Part shown: positions 42,261 through 50,596 of the stretch, one piece after another | How positions within the stretch are numbered: position 1 is the first letter of the stretch | Layout: every line of letters begins with the position of its first letter | Assembly (NCBI RefSeq): GCF_030411955.1 | Contig: NZ_JASNRA010000015.1 | Coordinates: 1 to 64,000, forward strand | Direction: 5' to 3' | From: Massilia sp. YIM B02443 | GTDB taxonomy: Bacteria; Pseudomonadota; Gammaproteobacteria; Burkholderiales; Burkholderiaceae_D | Length of the DNA: 64,000 bases | Program-made: the position numbers and the translations under genes | Notes under the pieces: model-generated | Databases searched by the model: none | What the model was told of the DNA's origin: nothing | The model's input: the letters and a program-made list of their open reading frames with translations, nothing else

Positions 42261-43178
42261 TTGTCTTCCATCTCCCTGCCCCGCCGTTCCCTGCTCGGCG
42301 CTGCCGGCGCCCTTGCCGCCGGTAGCCTGATCGCGCCATTGGCGCACGCCGCCGATGAGTGGACCAGCGTCACGCTGCCGCACACCCGGCAACGCGACGT
42401 CACCTCGCGCATCACCGGACAGCAATACCGGATCTTCATCAGCGTGCCCTCGCAGCCGGCCCCGGCGGGCGGTCATCCGGTCCTGTTCGCGCTCGACGGC
42501 AATGCAAGCTTTCCGACGCTGGCGCTGATGGCGCGCATGGCCGGCTGGCGCCACGCCAGCGGCGTCAACCCGCCGGTCGTGGTCGCCATCGGCTACCCGG
42601 GCGAGCACGATTACGGCATCCCGCGCGGCCGCGATTACACCCCGCCGTCCGGCGTCCCCGGTGACAAGGCCGGGACCAGCGGCGGCGCCGCGCTGTTCCT
42701 CGACTTCATCGAACGCGAACTCAAGCCCCTGGTGGCGACGCTGGCGCCGATCGATCCATCGCGCCAGGCGCTGTTCGGGCATTCGTACGGCGGCTTGTGC
42801 ACGCTGTATGCTTTGTTCAACCGTCCGGCGATGTTCCAAACGTACCTGGCGGCCAGTCCGTCGATCTGGTACGGCGAGCGCGCGGTGTTGTCCGGCCTGC
42901 AGGGCTTTGAGGGACGCGTCGCGCGCTTGCCGGCGCGGCCGTCGCTGATGCTGAGCGTGGGCGAGCTGGAGCAGCCGGCGCCGGGTGGCAAGCCGGCGCA
43001 GGGACGTGATGCGATCGCGGCCGCGCGCCGCATGGTGGACGAGGCGCGCGAGTTGGACGAGCGGCTACGCAAGCTGGACGTCTTGTCGCGCGTACGGTTC
43101 CACTTGCTGGCGCATGAAAACCATGGGTCGGCGACCTTCCCGGCAATGGCGCGCGGGATGGAATTTTTCCTTGGATAG
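42261..43178 (+). CDS. Iron-regulated alpha/beta hydrolase, probable siderophore esterase
   Basis: This 305-aa protein has a twin-arginine-like leader (SLPRRSLLGAAGALAAGSLI to AHAA, 5-33). An esterase-D-like domain follows, with nucleophile elbow FGHSYGG, late His in HENHGS, and the strand HPVLFALDGNASFP. The fold and placement match IroE/Fes/BesA hydrolases of trilactone or similar siderophores. A TTG start at 42261 was chosen: the Fur palindrome and -10 box end 22 bases upstream, and GGAG lies 9 bases before it. The longer ATG frame at 42171 would run through the promoter. Substrate is inferred from Fur control and the family; no siderophore receptor is nearby. Confidence 0.82.
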   Translation: MSSISLPRRSLLGAAGALAAGSLIAPLAHAADEWTSVTLPHTRQRDVTSRITGQQYRIFISVPSQPAPAGGHPVLFALDGNASFPTLALMARMAGWRHASGVNPPVVVAIGYPGEHDYGIPRGRDYTPPSGVPGDKAGTSGGAALFLDFIERELKPLVATLAPIDPSRQALFGHSYGGLCTLYALFNRPAMFQTYLAASPSIWYGERAVLSGLQGFEGRVARLPARPSLMLSVGELEQPAPGGKPAQGRDAIAAARRMVDEARELDERLRKLDVLSRVRFHLLAHENHGSATFPAMARGMEFFLG

Positions 43179-43403
43179 CGATGCCTGATACAACGCGGCA
43201 ATCGATGCGATATTTGTTACACTGAATAGTTGCTGAATATGCGATTGGGAGAGGCGAGCGCAGCGCGAAGGGCGCGGGCTGAAGCAGGTCGCCATCAATA
43301 TCTTGCGTACGATTCGTCCTGGCTGGTAACTCGGCTCTCTGGCGATGCGCATAGATTTCGTAGCGAACATTGAAAGACGCCATGTAATTTCTGAGGGAGC
43401 AAC

Positions 43404-43700
43404 ATGCGATTTGCGACGCCAGATGAGAAAACGAGATATCGCCTGGGCTTGTACGGAAGTATCGTTTTGCTTTCAGTAGTTGTCTTGGTTTGGCGTGATC
43501 TTTTCATCTTTTCAAAAGTTTTTCGCCTTCCCGACTGGGCCGCTTCTCTTCCAACGCCTATGCATGCGCCGGCATACTTGGTGGGCTTGTCGTTACTTCC
43601 GGCGATATTGCTCCCGTCTGGATTGACCCACAGCGTGAAAGCTTCCTGCATCAGCGCAGCGCTAGGCCCCATACCCGGGCTAATCCCGTCAGGTATGTGA
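43404..43700 (+). CDS. Small hypothetical membrane protein
   Basis: This 98-aa frame has a good GAGGGAG site 6 bases before its ATG. The first hydrophobic helix is near 17-29 (YGSIVLLSVVVLVW) and a second weaker one near 57-70. The codon use and GC (many A/T third positions) differ from neighbours, which suggests acquired DNA. No family recognised. The upstream gap 43179-43403 is also AT-richer and carries no supported gene. Confidence 0.55.
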   Translation: MRFATPDEKTRYRLGLYGSIVLLSVVVLVWRDLFIFSKVFRLPDWAASLPTPMHAPAYLVGLSLLPAILLPSGLTHSVKASCISAALGPIPGLIPSGM

Positions 43701-43712
43701 ATTAACTTTGCA

Positions 43713-43820
43713 ATGAACTATCTTTGGATAGTTGTGTTCCATTTCGCAGTGCCCCTCGCGATACTGATCACCTTTCGTGCGATGGTCGCATTCTTCGGGA
43801 CGTTGTGTAAAAGAAGCTGA
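43713..43820 (+). CDS. Possible 35-aa single-span membrane peptide
   Basis: ATG at 43713 to TGA at 43820, 13 bases after the preceding gene. The product starts MNYLWIVVFHFAVPLAILIT, one clear membrane helix, and ends with basic residues (CKRS). No good ribosome site is seen, so expression would rely on coupling. It shares the low-GC composition of the preceding frame. Confidence 0.3.
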   Translation: MNYLWIVVFHFAVPLAILITFRAMVAFFGTLCKRS

Positions 43821-44004
43821 ACCTCACAAACTCTAGGATGCATGGCGTTGACGCTTCTGCGTCGCAGATTCCAGTACGCATTGCCCGTCGCTTGGCCAGC
43901 CCATTTCCGGAGAATCGTGCAATCGACGCCGACTTCCCGGCATGTTCAGCCGCGCTTCACGGCCGCATACTGACTCCAATGATCAACACAACAGGGAGTC
44001 AACC

Positions 44005-44742
44005 ATGCAAGCCACTGACAGCAAAGTCATCCTCATCACCGGCGCCAGCAGCGGCATCGGCGAAGCCAGCGCGCGCCACTTGGCGGCGAGCGGCCACCGC
44101 GTCGTGCTCGGGGCGCGGCGCACCGAGCGGCTGGTGCAACTGGCCGCCGAGATCCGCGAAGCGGGCGGGCGCGCCGACGTCGCCCAGCTCGACGTCACCA
44201 GCCTCGACAGCATGAAGACATTCGTCGCCTTCGCCCTCGACTGCCACGGTCAGATCGACGTGCTGGTCAACAACGCCGGCGTGATGCCCTTGTCGAAACT
44301 GGAAGCGCTCAAGATCGACGAATGGAACCGGATGATCGACGTCAACGTGCGCGGCGTGCTGCACGGCATCGCCGCCACCCTGCCCCACATGCAGGCGCGC
44401 CGCAGCGGGCAGGTCATCAATATCGCCTCGATCGGCGCCTATACGGTGAGCCCGACGGCGGCGGTCTACTGCGCCACCAAGTTCGCGGTGGCGGCGATCA
44501 CCGAAGGGCTGCGCCAGGAAGTTGGCGGCGACATCCGGGTGACGCTGATCTCGCCCGGCGTGGTGGAATCCGAACTGGCCGAGTCGATCTCTGACCCGCT
44601 GGCGCGCGACACCATGCGCGACTTCCGCAAGGTCGCGATCAAGCCGGCTGCGATCGCACGCGCTATCGGTTTCGCGATCGAGCAGCCGGCCGACGTCGAC
44701 GTCAGCGAAATGATCGTGCGGCCGACCGCCAGCCCGTACTGA
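44005..44742 (+). CDS. Short-chain dehydrogenase (YdfG-like oxidoreductase)
   Basis: This 245-aa classical SDR has ILITGASSGIGEASARHLA (cofactor loop), VLGARRTERL (Arg after strand 2 suggests NADP), VLVNNAGVMPLSKLEAL, NIASIGAYT (Ser) and VYCATKFAVAAITEG (Tyr and Lys). The MPLSxLEAL segment is typical of the subgroup annotated as clavaldehyde or serine dehydrogenase-like oxidoreductases. GGGAG precedes the ATG at 44005. It converges on the GST gene 9 bases away. Substrate unknown. Confidence 0.85.
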   Translation: MQATDSKVILITGASSGIGEASARHLAASGHRVVLGARRTERLVQLAAEIREAGGRADVAQLDVTSLDSMKTFVAFALDCHGQIDVLVNNAGVMPLSKLEALKIDEWNRMIDVNVRGVLHGIAATLPHMQARRSGQVINIASIGAYTVSPTAAVYCATKFAVAAITEGLRQEVGGDIRVTLISPGVVESELAESISDPLARDTMRDFRKVAIKPAAIARAIGFAIEQPADVDVSEMIVRPTASPY

Positions 44743-44751
44743 AGCGCGGGT

Positions 44752-45450
44752 TCAGGCCGGGACTTTCAGCCCGGTCTGCACCGCGGGCCGCGTCAGGAAG
44801 CGCTCAAGCGCGGCAGTCACGTGCGGACACTCGGCCGCACCGACCAGCTCACCCGCCTGGTAAAAGTTCATCAAGCCATTCAGCCACGGGAATACGGCGA
44901 TGTCGGCGATGGAGTAATCCTCGCCCGCCACCCAGGCGTGGCGGCCGAGCTGATGCTCGAGCACACGCAGCAGGCGGCGCGATTCGTCCGCATAGCGGTC
45001 GCGCGGACGTTTATCTTCATAATCCTTGCCGGCGAACTTGTGGAAGAAGCCGAGCTGGCCGAACATCGGCCCGATGCCGCCGATCTGAAACATCACCCAC
45101 TGGATCACGTGGTAGCGTCCGGCGGCGTCTTGCGGGATCAGTTTCCCGCTCTTCTCCGCCAGGTAAAGCAGGATCGCGCCCGACTCGAACAGCGCCAGCG
45201 GCTGGCCGTCCGGACCATTCGGGTCGATGATGGCCGGGATCTTGTTGTTGGGGTTCAGCGACAGGAAGGCCGGCGAATTCTGGTCGTCGCTGGCGAAATC
45301 GACCTTGTGCGCCTCGTACGGCAGTCCGATCTCTTCCAGCATGATGGCCGCCTTGACGCCGTTGGGCGTGGGCATCGAATACAGCTGCAGCCGGTCCGGA
45401 TGTTGCGCCGGCCATTTCTCGGTAATGGGAAAGAACGAAAGGTCGCTCAT
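44752..45450 (-). CDS. Glutathione S-transferase family protein (YghU/YfcG type)
   Basis: This 232-aa protein has a thioredoxin-like N-terminal domain beginning LQLYSMPTPNGVKAAIMLEE, the cis-Pro motif NKIPAIIDPNG and ALFESGAILLYLAE. A helical C-terminal domain with YSIADIAVFPWL follows. The TPNG motif and length fit the Ure2-like bacterial group with disulfide reductase activity (YfcG, YghU). The start at 45450 (MSDLSFFPITEKWP) avoids an implausible upstream extension. It is transcribed convergently with the preceding SDR and in the same direction as wrbA, 102 bases downstream of it. Confidence 0.88.
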   Translation of the reverse strand: MSDLSFFPITEKWPAQHPDRLQLYSMPTPNGVKAAIMLEEIGLPYEAHKVDFASDDQNSPAFLSLNPNNKIPAIIDPNGPDGQPLALFESGAILLYLAEKSGKLIPQDAAGRYHVIQWVMFQIGGIGPMFGQLGFFHKFAGKDYEDKRPRDRYADESRRLLRVLEHQLGRHAWVAGEDYSIADIAVFPWLNGLMNFYQAGELVGAAECPHVTAALERFLTRPAVQTGLKVPA

Positions 45451-45552
45451 GGTGTGCACGCGAAGGTTGGCGGGCCGCCGGATGCGGCCCTGTCGTGCAG
45501 ACCTTACCAAAGTTCGCGCCGGCCCTCCGCCCAACACGGCGGTACGGGATGA

Positions 45553-46152
45553 TCAGCCGAACAGCTTGTTCGCCGTCTTGGCGATCAGCTCGCCCTGGTG
45601 GCGCGCGCCGCCCAGTTCCAGCGCGCTCGGCTGGCGTTCGCCCTTGCCGCCGGCGATGGTGCTGGCGCCATACGGACTATTGCCGGTGATCTCGTCCAGC
45701 GTCATCTGCGCCTGGTAGCTGTACGGCAGGCCGACCACGGTCATGCCGAAGTGCAGCAGGTTGGTAATGATCGAGAACAGCGTCGTCTCTTGGCCGCCGT
45801 GCTGGGTGGCGGTGGACGTGAATGCGCCGCCGACCTTGCCGTTCAGGGCGCCGCTGGCCCACAGGCTGCCGGTCTGGTCGAGGAAGGCCGCCATCTGGCC
45901 CGGCATGCGGCCATAGCGGGTCGGGGCGCCGATGATGATGGCGTCGTAGTCGGCCAGTTCCTGCGGCTTGGCGACCGGCGCGGATTGCTCCAGCTTGAAG
46001 TGGGCGCCTTTGGCAATCTCTTCAGGCACCGTTTCCGGCACCCGTTTCACGTCCACCGTCGCGCCTGCATTGCGGGCGCCCTCGGCGACGGCGTTCGCCA
46101 TGGTTTCAATATGTCCGTAGGTCGAGTAATACAGTACCAGTACCTTTGCCAT
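45553..46152 (-). CDS. wrbA: NAD(P)H:quinone oxidoreductase, WrbA type
   Basis: This 199-aa flavodoxin-like protein binds FMN through [18 protein letters not shown] and [30 protein letters not shown] is the WrbA-specific segment. It carries out two-electron reduction of quinones in the cytoplasm, protecting against redox cycling. GGAGGCAGGCA precedes the ATG at 46152. Length is that of the family (about 198 aa). It is divergent from the APH(3')-like gene with 90 bases between starts. Confidence 0.93.
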   Translation of the reverse strand: MAKVLVLYYSTYGHIETMANAVAEGARNAGATVDVKRVPETVPEEIAKGAHFKLEQSAPVAKPQELADYDAIIIGAPTRYGRMPGQMAAFLDQTGSLWASGALNGKVGGAFTSTATQHGGQETTLFSIITNLLHFGMTVVGLPYSYQAQMTLDEITGNSPYGASTIAGGKGERQPSALELGGARHQGELIAKTANKLFG

Positions 46153-46242
46153 TGCCTGCCTCCATATGTGCAAATATCGGACAGCCATTCTAGCGAGAGT
46201 GCCGCAAAATGGGCGCTCATGAGCAAGCGTGGAGGCGCGGCA

Positions 46243-47049
46243 ATGAGTCGAGAGAAAAACTGTGGCGCGGTAGATGTGCCGGCCTGCCTGTCCGAGGCCG
46301 TGGCTGGATATGCATGGGCACGCAATACGATTGGCGAATCGGGCGGCGCGGTCTACCGGCTGCATGGCAAGCCGGGCGCGCCTGAGTTGTACCTGAAACA
46401 CGGCAAACACAGGGTTGCCGACGACATCGACGCGGAAGCGGCGCGGCTGCGCTGGCTGGCCGAATACCTGCGGGTGCCGCGTGTCGTTCAGTTCGAACGC
46501 GCGTCGCAGGAGGCCTGGCTACTGATGACGGCGATTCCCGGCTCGAGCGCGTATCAGGTGATGGAGGCGCACCCGGAATCACGTTTCGCCGTGGTCGATG
46601 CGCTTGCCGCCTTCCTTCACCGGCTGCACGCGATCCCGCCTGCAGCCTGCCCCTTCACGAGCGATCTCGGGCAACGGCTGCCGCTGGCACGGGCGCGCAT
46701 CGAGGCCGGCCTGGTCGATGCCGATGATTTCGATGAGGAACGGGAAGGCTGGAGCCCGGAGCAGGTATGGGACGCGATGCAGGCGCTGCTGCCGCTTGAC
46801 CCGGATCCGGTCGTCACCCATGGCGACTATTCGCTCGACAACCTGCTGCTGCGCGATGGTGAAGTGGTCGGCTGCATCGACGCCGGCCTGGTCGGCGTGG
46901 CCGACCGCTACCAGGATCTGGCGATCATCTGGAACTGCCTGGGGGAATTTGGTGCCCCATTACAGGAGCGCTTCATGCGAAGCTATGGCATCGCCGACAT
47001 CGACCAGGGCAAGCTGACCCTGCACCTGCTCCTGGACGAATTGTTTTGA
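46243..47049 (+). CDS. APH(3')-like aminoglycoside phosphotransferase
   Basis: This 268-aa kinase-like protein has the APH(3') signatures: the catalytic loop [14 protein letters not shown] (Asp base and Asn), the DFG-equivalent [19 protein letters not shown], and an N-terminal nucleotide lobe with ELYLKHGK and [12 protein letters not shown]. The C-terminal LHLLLDELF closes the protein as in known APH(3') enzymes. The start at 46243 has GGAGG 7 bases upstream; an earlier ATG at 46219 has none. It probably phosphorylates kanamycin/neomycin-type drugs. Composition matches the chromosome and no mobile element adjoins, so it looks intrinsic. A non-drug substrate is possible. Confidence 0.85.
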   Translation: MSREKNCGAVDVPACLSEAVAGYAWARNTIGESGGAVYRLHGKPGAPELYLKHGKHRVADDIDAEAARLRWLAEYLRVPRVVQFERASQEAWLLMTAIPGSSAYQVMEAHPESRFAVVDALAAFLHRLHAIPPAACPFTSDLGQRLPLARARIEAGLVDADDFDEEREGWSPEQVWDAMQALLPLDPDPVVTHGDYSLDNLLLRDGEVVGCIDAGLVGVADRYQDLAIIWNCLGEFGAPLQERFMRSYGIADIDQGKLTLHLLLDELF

Positions 47050-47074
47050 ATCGGCGCGAACACCGCGCCCGGCC

Positions 47075-47974
47075 TCAGATCCAGTAGATGAAGGCCGCCA
47101 GCGCCACCACCAGCGCCACGCGGGTGATGTTGTAGACGGTCTTGTTCCATGCCTTCAGGCGGCGGCGGTACTGGCCCATGGTGAACGAGATGCGGAACAG
47201 CTTGCTGACCAGGCCGACCTGGTCGCCGGATTCGTTGGGCGACGCGGCGGCGGTCATCACGGTGCGGCCGAACCAGCGGTTGAAGGCGCCCATCCAGCGG
47301 TAGCGCATCGGACGCTCGACGTCGCAGAACAGGATCACGCGGTCGCTTTCGCTGCCGTTGATGGCCCAGTGGATGAAGGTTTCGTCGAACACCACGCCCT
47401 GGCCGTCGCGCCAGCTGTGGCGCTCGCCGTCGACTTCGATGAAGCAGCGGTCGTCGTTCGGCGTGGCCAGGCCCAGGTGGTAGCGCATCGAACCGGCGAA
47501 CGGGTCGCGGTGCGGATTGAGCTTGCCGCCCGGCGGCAGCTCGGCGAACATCGCCGCCTTGACCGACGGAATCGACTGCAGCAGCGCGTAGGTCTGCGGG
47601 CACAGGCGTTCGGCCGACGGGTGGCTGGCGTCGTACCATTTCAGGTAAAAGCGCTTCCAGCCATTCTTGAAGAAGGAGTTGAAGCCGGCGTCGTCGTTCT
47701 GCTCGGCTGCCTTGATTTTCTTGAGCGCCAGCAGGTTTTCGGCTTCGGCGCGGATGATCGGCCAGTTCTCTTGCAGGCGCGCCAGTTCCGGGAATTCAGA
47801 GACCGGAATAAACGGCGTGCTCGGCACACGCGAGAACTTGTGCATGAAGATGTTGATCGGCGCCATGAACGACGAATGGTCGAAAATCTGGCGACGGAAA
47901 GGCAGGCGCACGCGCCCCCTGAAATGGATGTGCAGGATCGACAAAATATAAAAACCGACCACAACCCATTTCAT
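47075..47974 (-). CDS. lpxO: Lipid A hydroxylase LpxO (aspartyl/asparaginyl beta-hydroxylase family)
   Basis: This 299-aa protein has an N-terminal membrane anchor (VVVGFYILSILHIHF) and a second hydrophobic segment at the C-terminus (VALVVALAAFIYW). The dioxygenase core holds Fe(II) ligands in NPHRDPFAGSMRYHLGL and FDETFIHWAIN, with a 2-oxoglutarate Arg in SESDRVILFCDVERP. LpxO adds a 2-hydroxyl to a secondary acyl chain of lipid A at the inner membrane. The start at 47974 was chosen because the membrane anchor begins there. Length matches Salmonella LpxO (302 aa). Confidence 0.9.
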   Translation of the reverse strand: MKWVVVGFYILSILHIHFRGRVRLPFRRQIFDHSSFMAPINIFMHKFSRVPSTPFIPVSEFPELARLQENWPIIRAEAENLLALKKIKAAEQNDDAGFNSFFKNGWKRFYLKWYDASHPSAERLCPQTYALLQSIPSVKAAMFAELPPGGKLNPHRDPFAGSMRYHLGLATPNDDRCFIEVDGERHSWRDGQGVVFDETFIHWAINGSESDRVILFCDVERPMRYRWMGAFNRWFGRTVMTAAASPNESGDQVGLVSKLFRISFTMGQYRRRLKAWNKTVYNITRVALVVALAAFIYWI

Positions 47975-48177
47975 TGCATCCTCCGTCCCAGCCCGTTTTG
48001 ACGGCTGGCTTGCTTGATCAAGGACGCAGGATACCATAACGGCTACCGGGCCGTGAAAGGCCGGGCCGCTTTCTCGGCTGCTTGCCGGGCGAGGGCTGGC
48101 AGCGTGTGGCGCCGGCGCCGATGCGCCGGCTTGTACGCGATGGCGAGCAGGCGAAAGCCTGGCCCGCCGGGTCGGTG

Positions 48178-48411
48178 TCAGTGCTGAACCGAAGTGATGG
48201 CGTAACCTTTTTCGGCGATCTGGCCGCTCACATTCTCGATATCGTACTCGTCCAGCTGGCTGGCGTTGTCGTCGGCCTCGTAGGCGCGTGCTTCGATTTC
48301 CCAGTCGGTGTTGGTGGCTTCTTCGGGGATGTTCTTGGCTTCAGGAACGGCCAGGTAGGAGAGTTTGCCGTCTTCTTCGGCTCGGCGGTAAATATCCAGG
48401 CGCATAGTCAT
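48178..48411 (-). CDS. DUF6139-type small protein
   Basis: This 77-aa acidic cytoplasmic protein has a regular N-terminus (MRLDIYRRAEEDGKLSYLAV) and a C-terminal half rich in Asp/Glu. GAGGAAA lies just before the ATG at 48411; a second ATG at 48405 is possible. It resembles the DUF6139 proteins of Oxalobacteraceae, as far as I can recall; function unknown. It stands alone, with 200 bases to lpxO and 100 to the next small gene. Confidence 0.7.
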   Translation of the reverse strand: MTMRLDIYRRAEEDGKLSYLAVPEAKNIPEEATNTDWEIEARAYEADDNASQLDEYDIENVSGQIAEKGYAITSVQH

Positions 48412-48513
48412 TTTCCTCTATTCAATGCCCGCTTTCCGGATGAAAGCGGGAACTCCACAGTAGAAGAATGATTTGCTGTCGTCTGTTAATTGACCCACAC
48501 TCGAACGGGCTCA

Positions 48514-48714
48514 TCAGCGACCTGGACGGTGGCCAAGCACGCGGGCGGGCAGCATCACGATGGCATGCAGCAGGCTGAACACGGCATCAACGCCGATGCC
48601 GAGCATGCGGAAAGGCAGCAGGAGCAGCCAGAAAAGCGGGTACAGGATCAAGGCCAGGATGGCGATCGGCCAGCACAGGAACAGCAACAGCAGCCAGACC
48701 AGGAAGCTCAGCAT
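48514..48714 (-). CDS. Small hypothetical inner-membrane protein
   Basis: This 66-aa protein has a very hydrophobic first half (SFLVWLLLLFLCWPIAILAL) that forms one or two helices, then an amphipathic region and a basic tail (RVLGHRPGR). CGGAG precedes the ATG by 10 bases, supporting translation. No family recognised. Confidence 0.6.
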   Translation of the reverse strand: MLSFLVWLLLLFLCWPIAILALILYPLFWLLLLPFRMLGIGVDAVFSLLHAIVMLPARVLGHRPGR

Positions 48715-48836
48715 TGTGGGGTTCTCCGTCGTTGAGAGGATGACGGGCTGAGTTTACGGCGGCGCGGGGCGCGTCGCGAGGGGCGTGCGATGGATGGGAA
48801 TATTGACGGGGTGAACGGTTGCTGGCGGCGATGAGT

Positions 48837-48856
48837 GTTCCCGCGAAAGCGGGAAC
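48837..48856. repeat. REP-like palindrome
   Basis: GTTCCCGCGAAAGCGGGAAC is a perfect stem of 8 bases with a GAAA loop. It is one of four related copies in the window and lies just past the stop of the PRMT-like gene, where it can also act as an RNA hairpin. Confidence 0.7.
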
Positions 48857-48876
48857 CTCGAGCGCCACCCGCGGGA

Positions 48877-49791
48877 TCAGGCAAATTCCGCGACCCGCTC
48901 CACTTCAAGCTGGCTGACCACCTCGACCCGCACCGACGCCTGCAGCGATGGGATCGACCCGCCCGCGCGGTAGGCGAACGACAGGCGCAGCAGCTCGCCG
49001 GCCTTGACGTTCACCGGCTCGTACAGCGGCAGCGTCATGTAATGGTTGAGCCAATCGATCGTGGTCGCCTGCTCCTGCACCACGGCCAGCACGTTCTTGG
49101 TCACGAAGCGCAGCGCATTGAGCGTGCCGCTCTTTTCGACCACCATCGAGCCTTCCCATGCGATCAGGCTGTCGACCGGCTGGGTGAAGTCGAGCACGCT
49201 GTACACCGCAGGCTGGGTCAGTTCGACGGTTCCCGGATAAGCGACGCCGGTTTCCTGGAACTGCACGATCGGCGCATAGAAACCTTCGAAATCGTATTCC
49301 TGCTGCAGCGGCTGCACCGCCATGATCACGGCTTCCGGCAGGAACACCGGCAGCGGGCCGCCGAACTTGGCCAGGTAGCGGCGCTTGAACGATTCGATCA
49401 CTTCGACCTGCTTTTCGCGCAGCATGCCGACGTGGATCATCTCGCAGATGACGACGTCGACCGGTTCCGGCGGCAGGTATTCGAACGCATCGGCATGGAT
49501 CACTTCGACCCGGTCGCCGTGCTTGTTCATGCCCAGGAAGCGGCGCGCCTCGCGCACCATGTCCGGGTTGAACTCGACGCAATAGACTTTCGACGCCGCC
49601 TGGGCCGCGAAACACGAGAGCACGCCGGTGCCGCCGCCCAGTTCCAGCACCTTGGCGCCGGGACGCACCGCGTAGTGGATGGCGGACTTGAAACTGTGCA
49701 TCCGGTTCTGGTCCATCAGCATATTGTGATGGTAGTGCACCGGAATGAATTGTCCCAGGTAGCAGCTCTCGATTTCGCGTTCGTTCAGCAT
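48877..49791 (-). CDS. PRMT-like SAM-dependent methyltransferase
   Basis: This 304-aa protein has a Rossmann SAM fold with motif I VLELGGGTGVLSCFAA, acidic post-I residue VYCVEFNPDM and AFEYLPPEPVDVVICEM. The segment ICEMIHVGMLREKQ, two Glu separated by a hydrophobic stretch, resembles the double-E loop of protein arginine methyltransferases. A C-terminal beta domain (about 160-300) as in PRMTs follows. The start at 49791 gives MLNEREIESCYLGQFIP. It stands alone. Bacterial PRMT-type proteins are uncommon and mostly uncharacterised; the methylated substrate cannot be told. Confidence 0.75.
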   Translation of the reverse strand: MLNEREIESCYLGQFIPVHYHHNMLMDQNRMHSFKSAIHYAVRPGAKVLELGGGTGVLSCFAAQAASKVYCVEFNPDMVREARRFLGMNKHGDRVEVIHADAFEYLPPEPVDVVICEMIHVGMLREKQVEVIESFKRRYLAKFGGPLPVFLPEAVIMAVQPLQQEYDFEGFYAPIVQFQETGVAYPGTVELTQPAVYSVLDFTQPVDSLIAWEGSMVVEKSGTLNALRFVTKNVLAVVQEQATTIDWLNHYMTLPLYEPVNVKAGELLRLSFAYRAGGSIPSLQASVRVEVVSQLEVERVAEFA

Positions 49792-49923
49792 GGTTGTCCT
49801 TGTGTGTGCCCGTACTCTGTACGTGATCCGTATGCGTATTATGCGGACACTTGCCGTGACGCAATGCCTGAAGCTGAGGGGTGATTACGGCCTACTTCTC
49901 GCTCGAGCCGTGAAATCTGCAGT

Positions 49924-50592
49924 TCAGCGCGCGCCGCCGGACAAGGCTTGCACCACGTCGGCGCGGCCCGAACGCTCGGCGATCTGCAGCGCGGTCAAGC
50001 CTTCGGTATTCTTCAGCTCGCGATTGGCGCCCTTGGCCAGCAGCAATTGCGCCACCTCGGCCTGGCCTTCGCGCGCCGCCATCATCAGGGGCGTGAAGGC
50101 GCCGCTGGTGCGCGGCGACAACGCGTCGAGCCTGGCGCCGCGCGCGATCAGCATCTGGGCAATTGCCACGTCGCCGCTGGCGGCGGCGTAGTGCAGCGCG
50201 GTCCAGCCCGGCTGGTTGACCTTGGCGCCCTTCTCCAGCAGCGCGCGCGCCTTGTCTTCGTCGCGTTTATAGGCAGCCATCATCAGCGCCGTGTTGCCGT
50301 TGAGCGCCTTGCGCTCCAGGTCGGTGCCCGGATGGCGCAGCAGCGCCTCGAACACCCGGTTCGAACCCTCGCGCATCGCCACCACCAGGGCCGGCTCGCC
50401 GCCGAGCGGATTGAGTTCGTTGGCATTGACCACCCGGCCGACCATCTCGCGCACCGTGTTTTCGTCGTTCAGCTGCACGGCGCGGAAGAACGCCGTGATC
50501 TGTTGCTGGGTAGGCGGCTGCGGCTGCTGCGCAACCGCGGTGGCGCAAGCGAGGGACAGCATGCTGGCTACAAGAACACGGCGAATCGGCAT
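49924..50592 (-). CDS. Exported ankyrin-repeat protein
   Basis: This 222-aa protein has a signal peptide (1-20, MPIRRVLVASMLSLACATAV). About five ankyrin repeats follow (NELNPLGGEPALVVAMREGS, NGNTALMMAAYKRDEDKARA, GWTALHYAAASGDVAIAQML, GAFTPLMMAAREGQAEVAQL, EGLTALQIAERSGRADVVQA). It probably acts in protein binding in the periplasm. It begins 4 bases after the tatD stop, so it is in one operon with tatD. Partner unknown. Confidence 0.88.
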   Translation of the reverse strand: MPIRRVLVASMLSLACATAVAQQPQPPTQQQITAFFRAVQLNDENTVREMVGRVVNANELNPLGGEPALVVAMREGSNRVFEALLRHPGTDLERKALNGNTALMMAAYKRDEDKARALLEKGAKVNQPGWTALHYAAASGDVAIAQMLIARGARLDALSPRTSGAFTPLMMAAREGQAEVAQLLLAKGANRELKNTEGLTALQIAERSGRADVVQALSGGAR

Positions 50593-50596
50593 GGGG

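Noticed and set aside
40194-42839. An 881-codon open frame antisense to rlhA and the esterase gene
   Set aside because: It crosses the Fur-controlled promoter and two real genes, with low-complexity translation.
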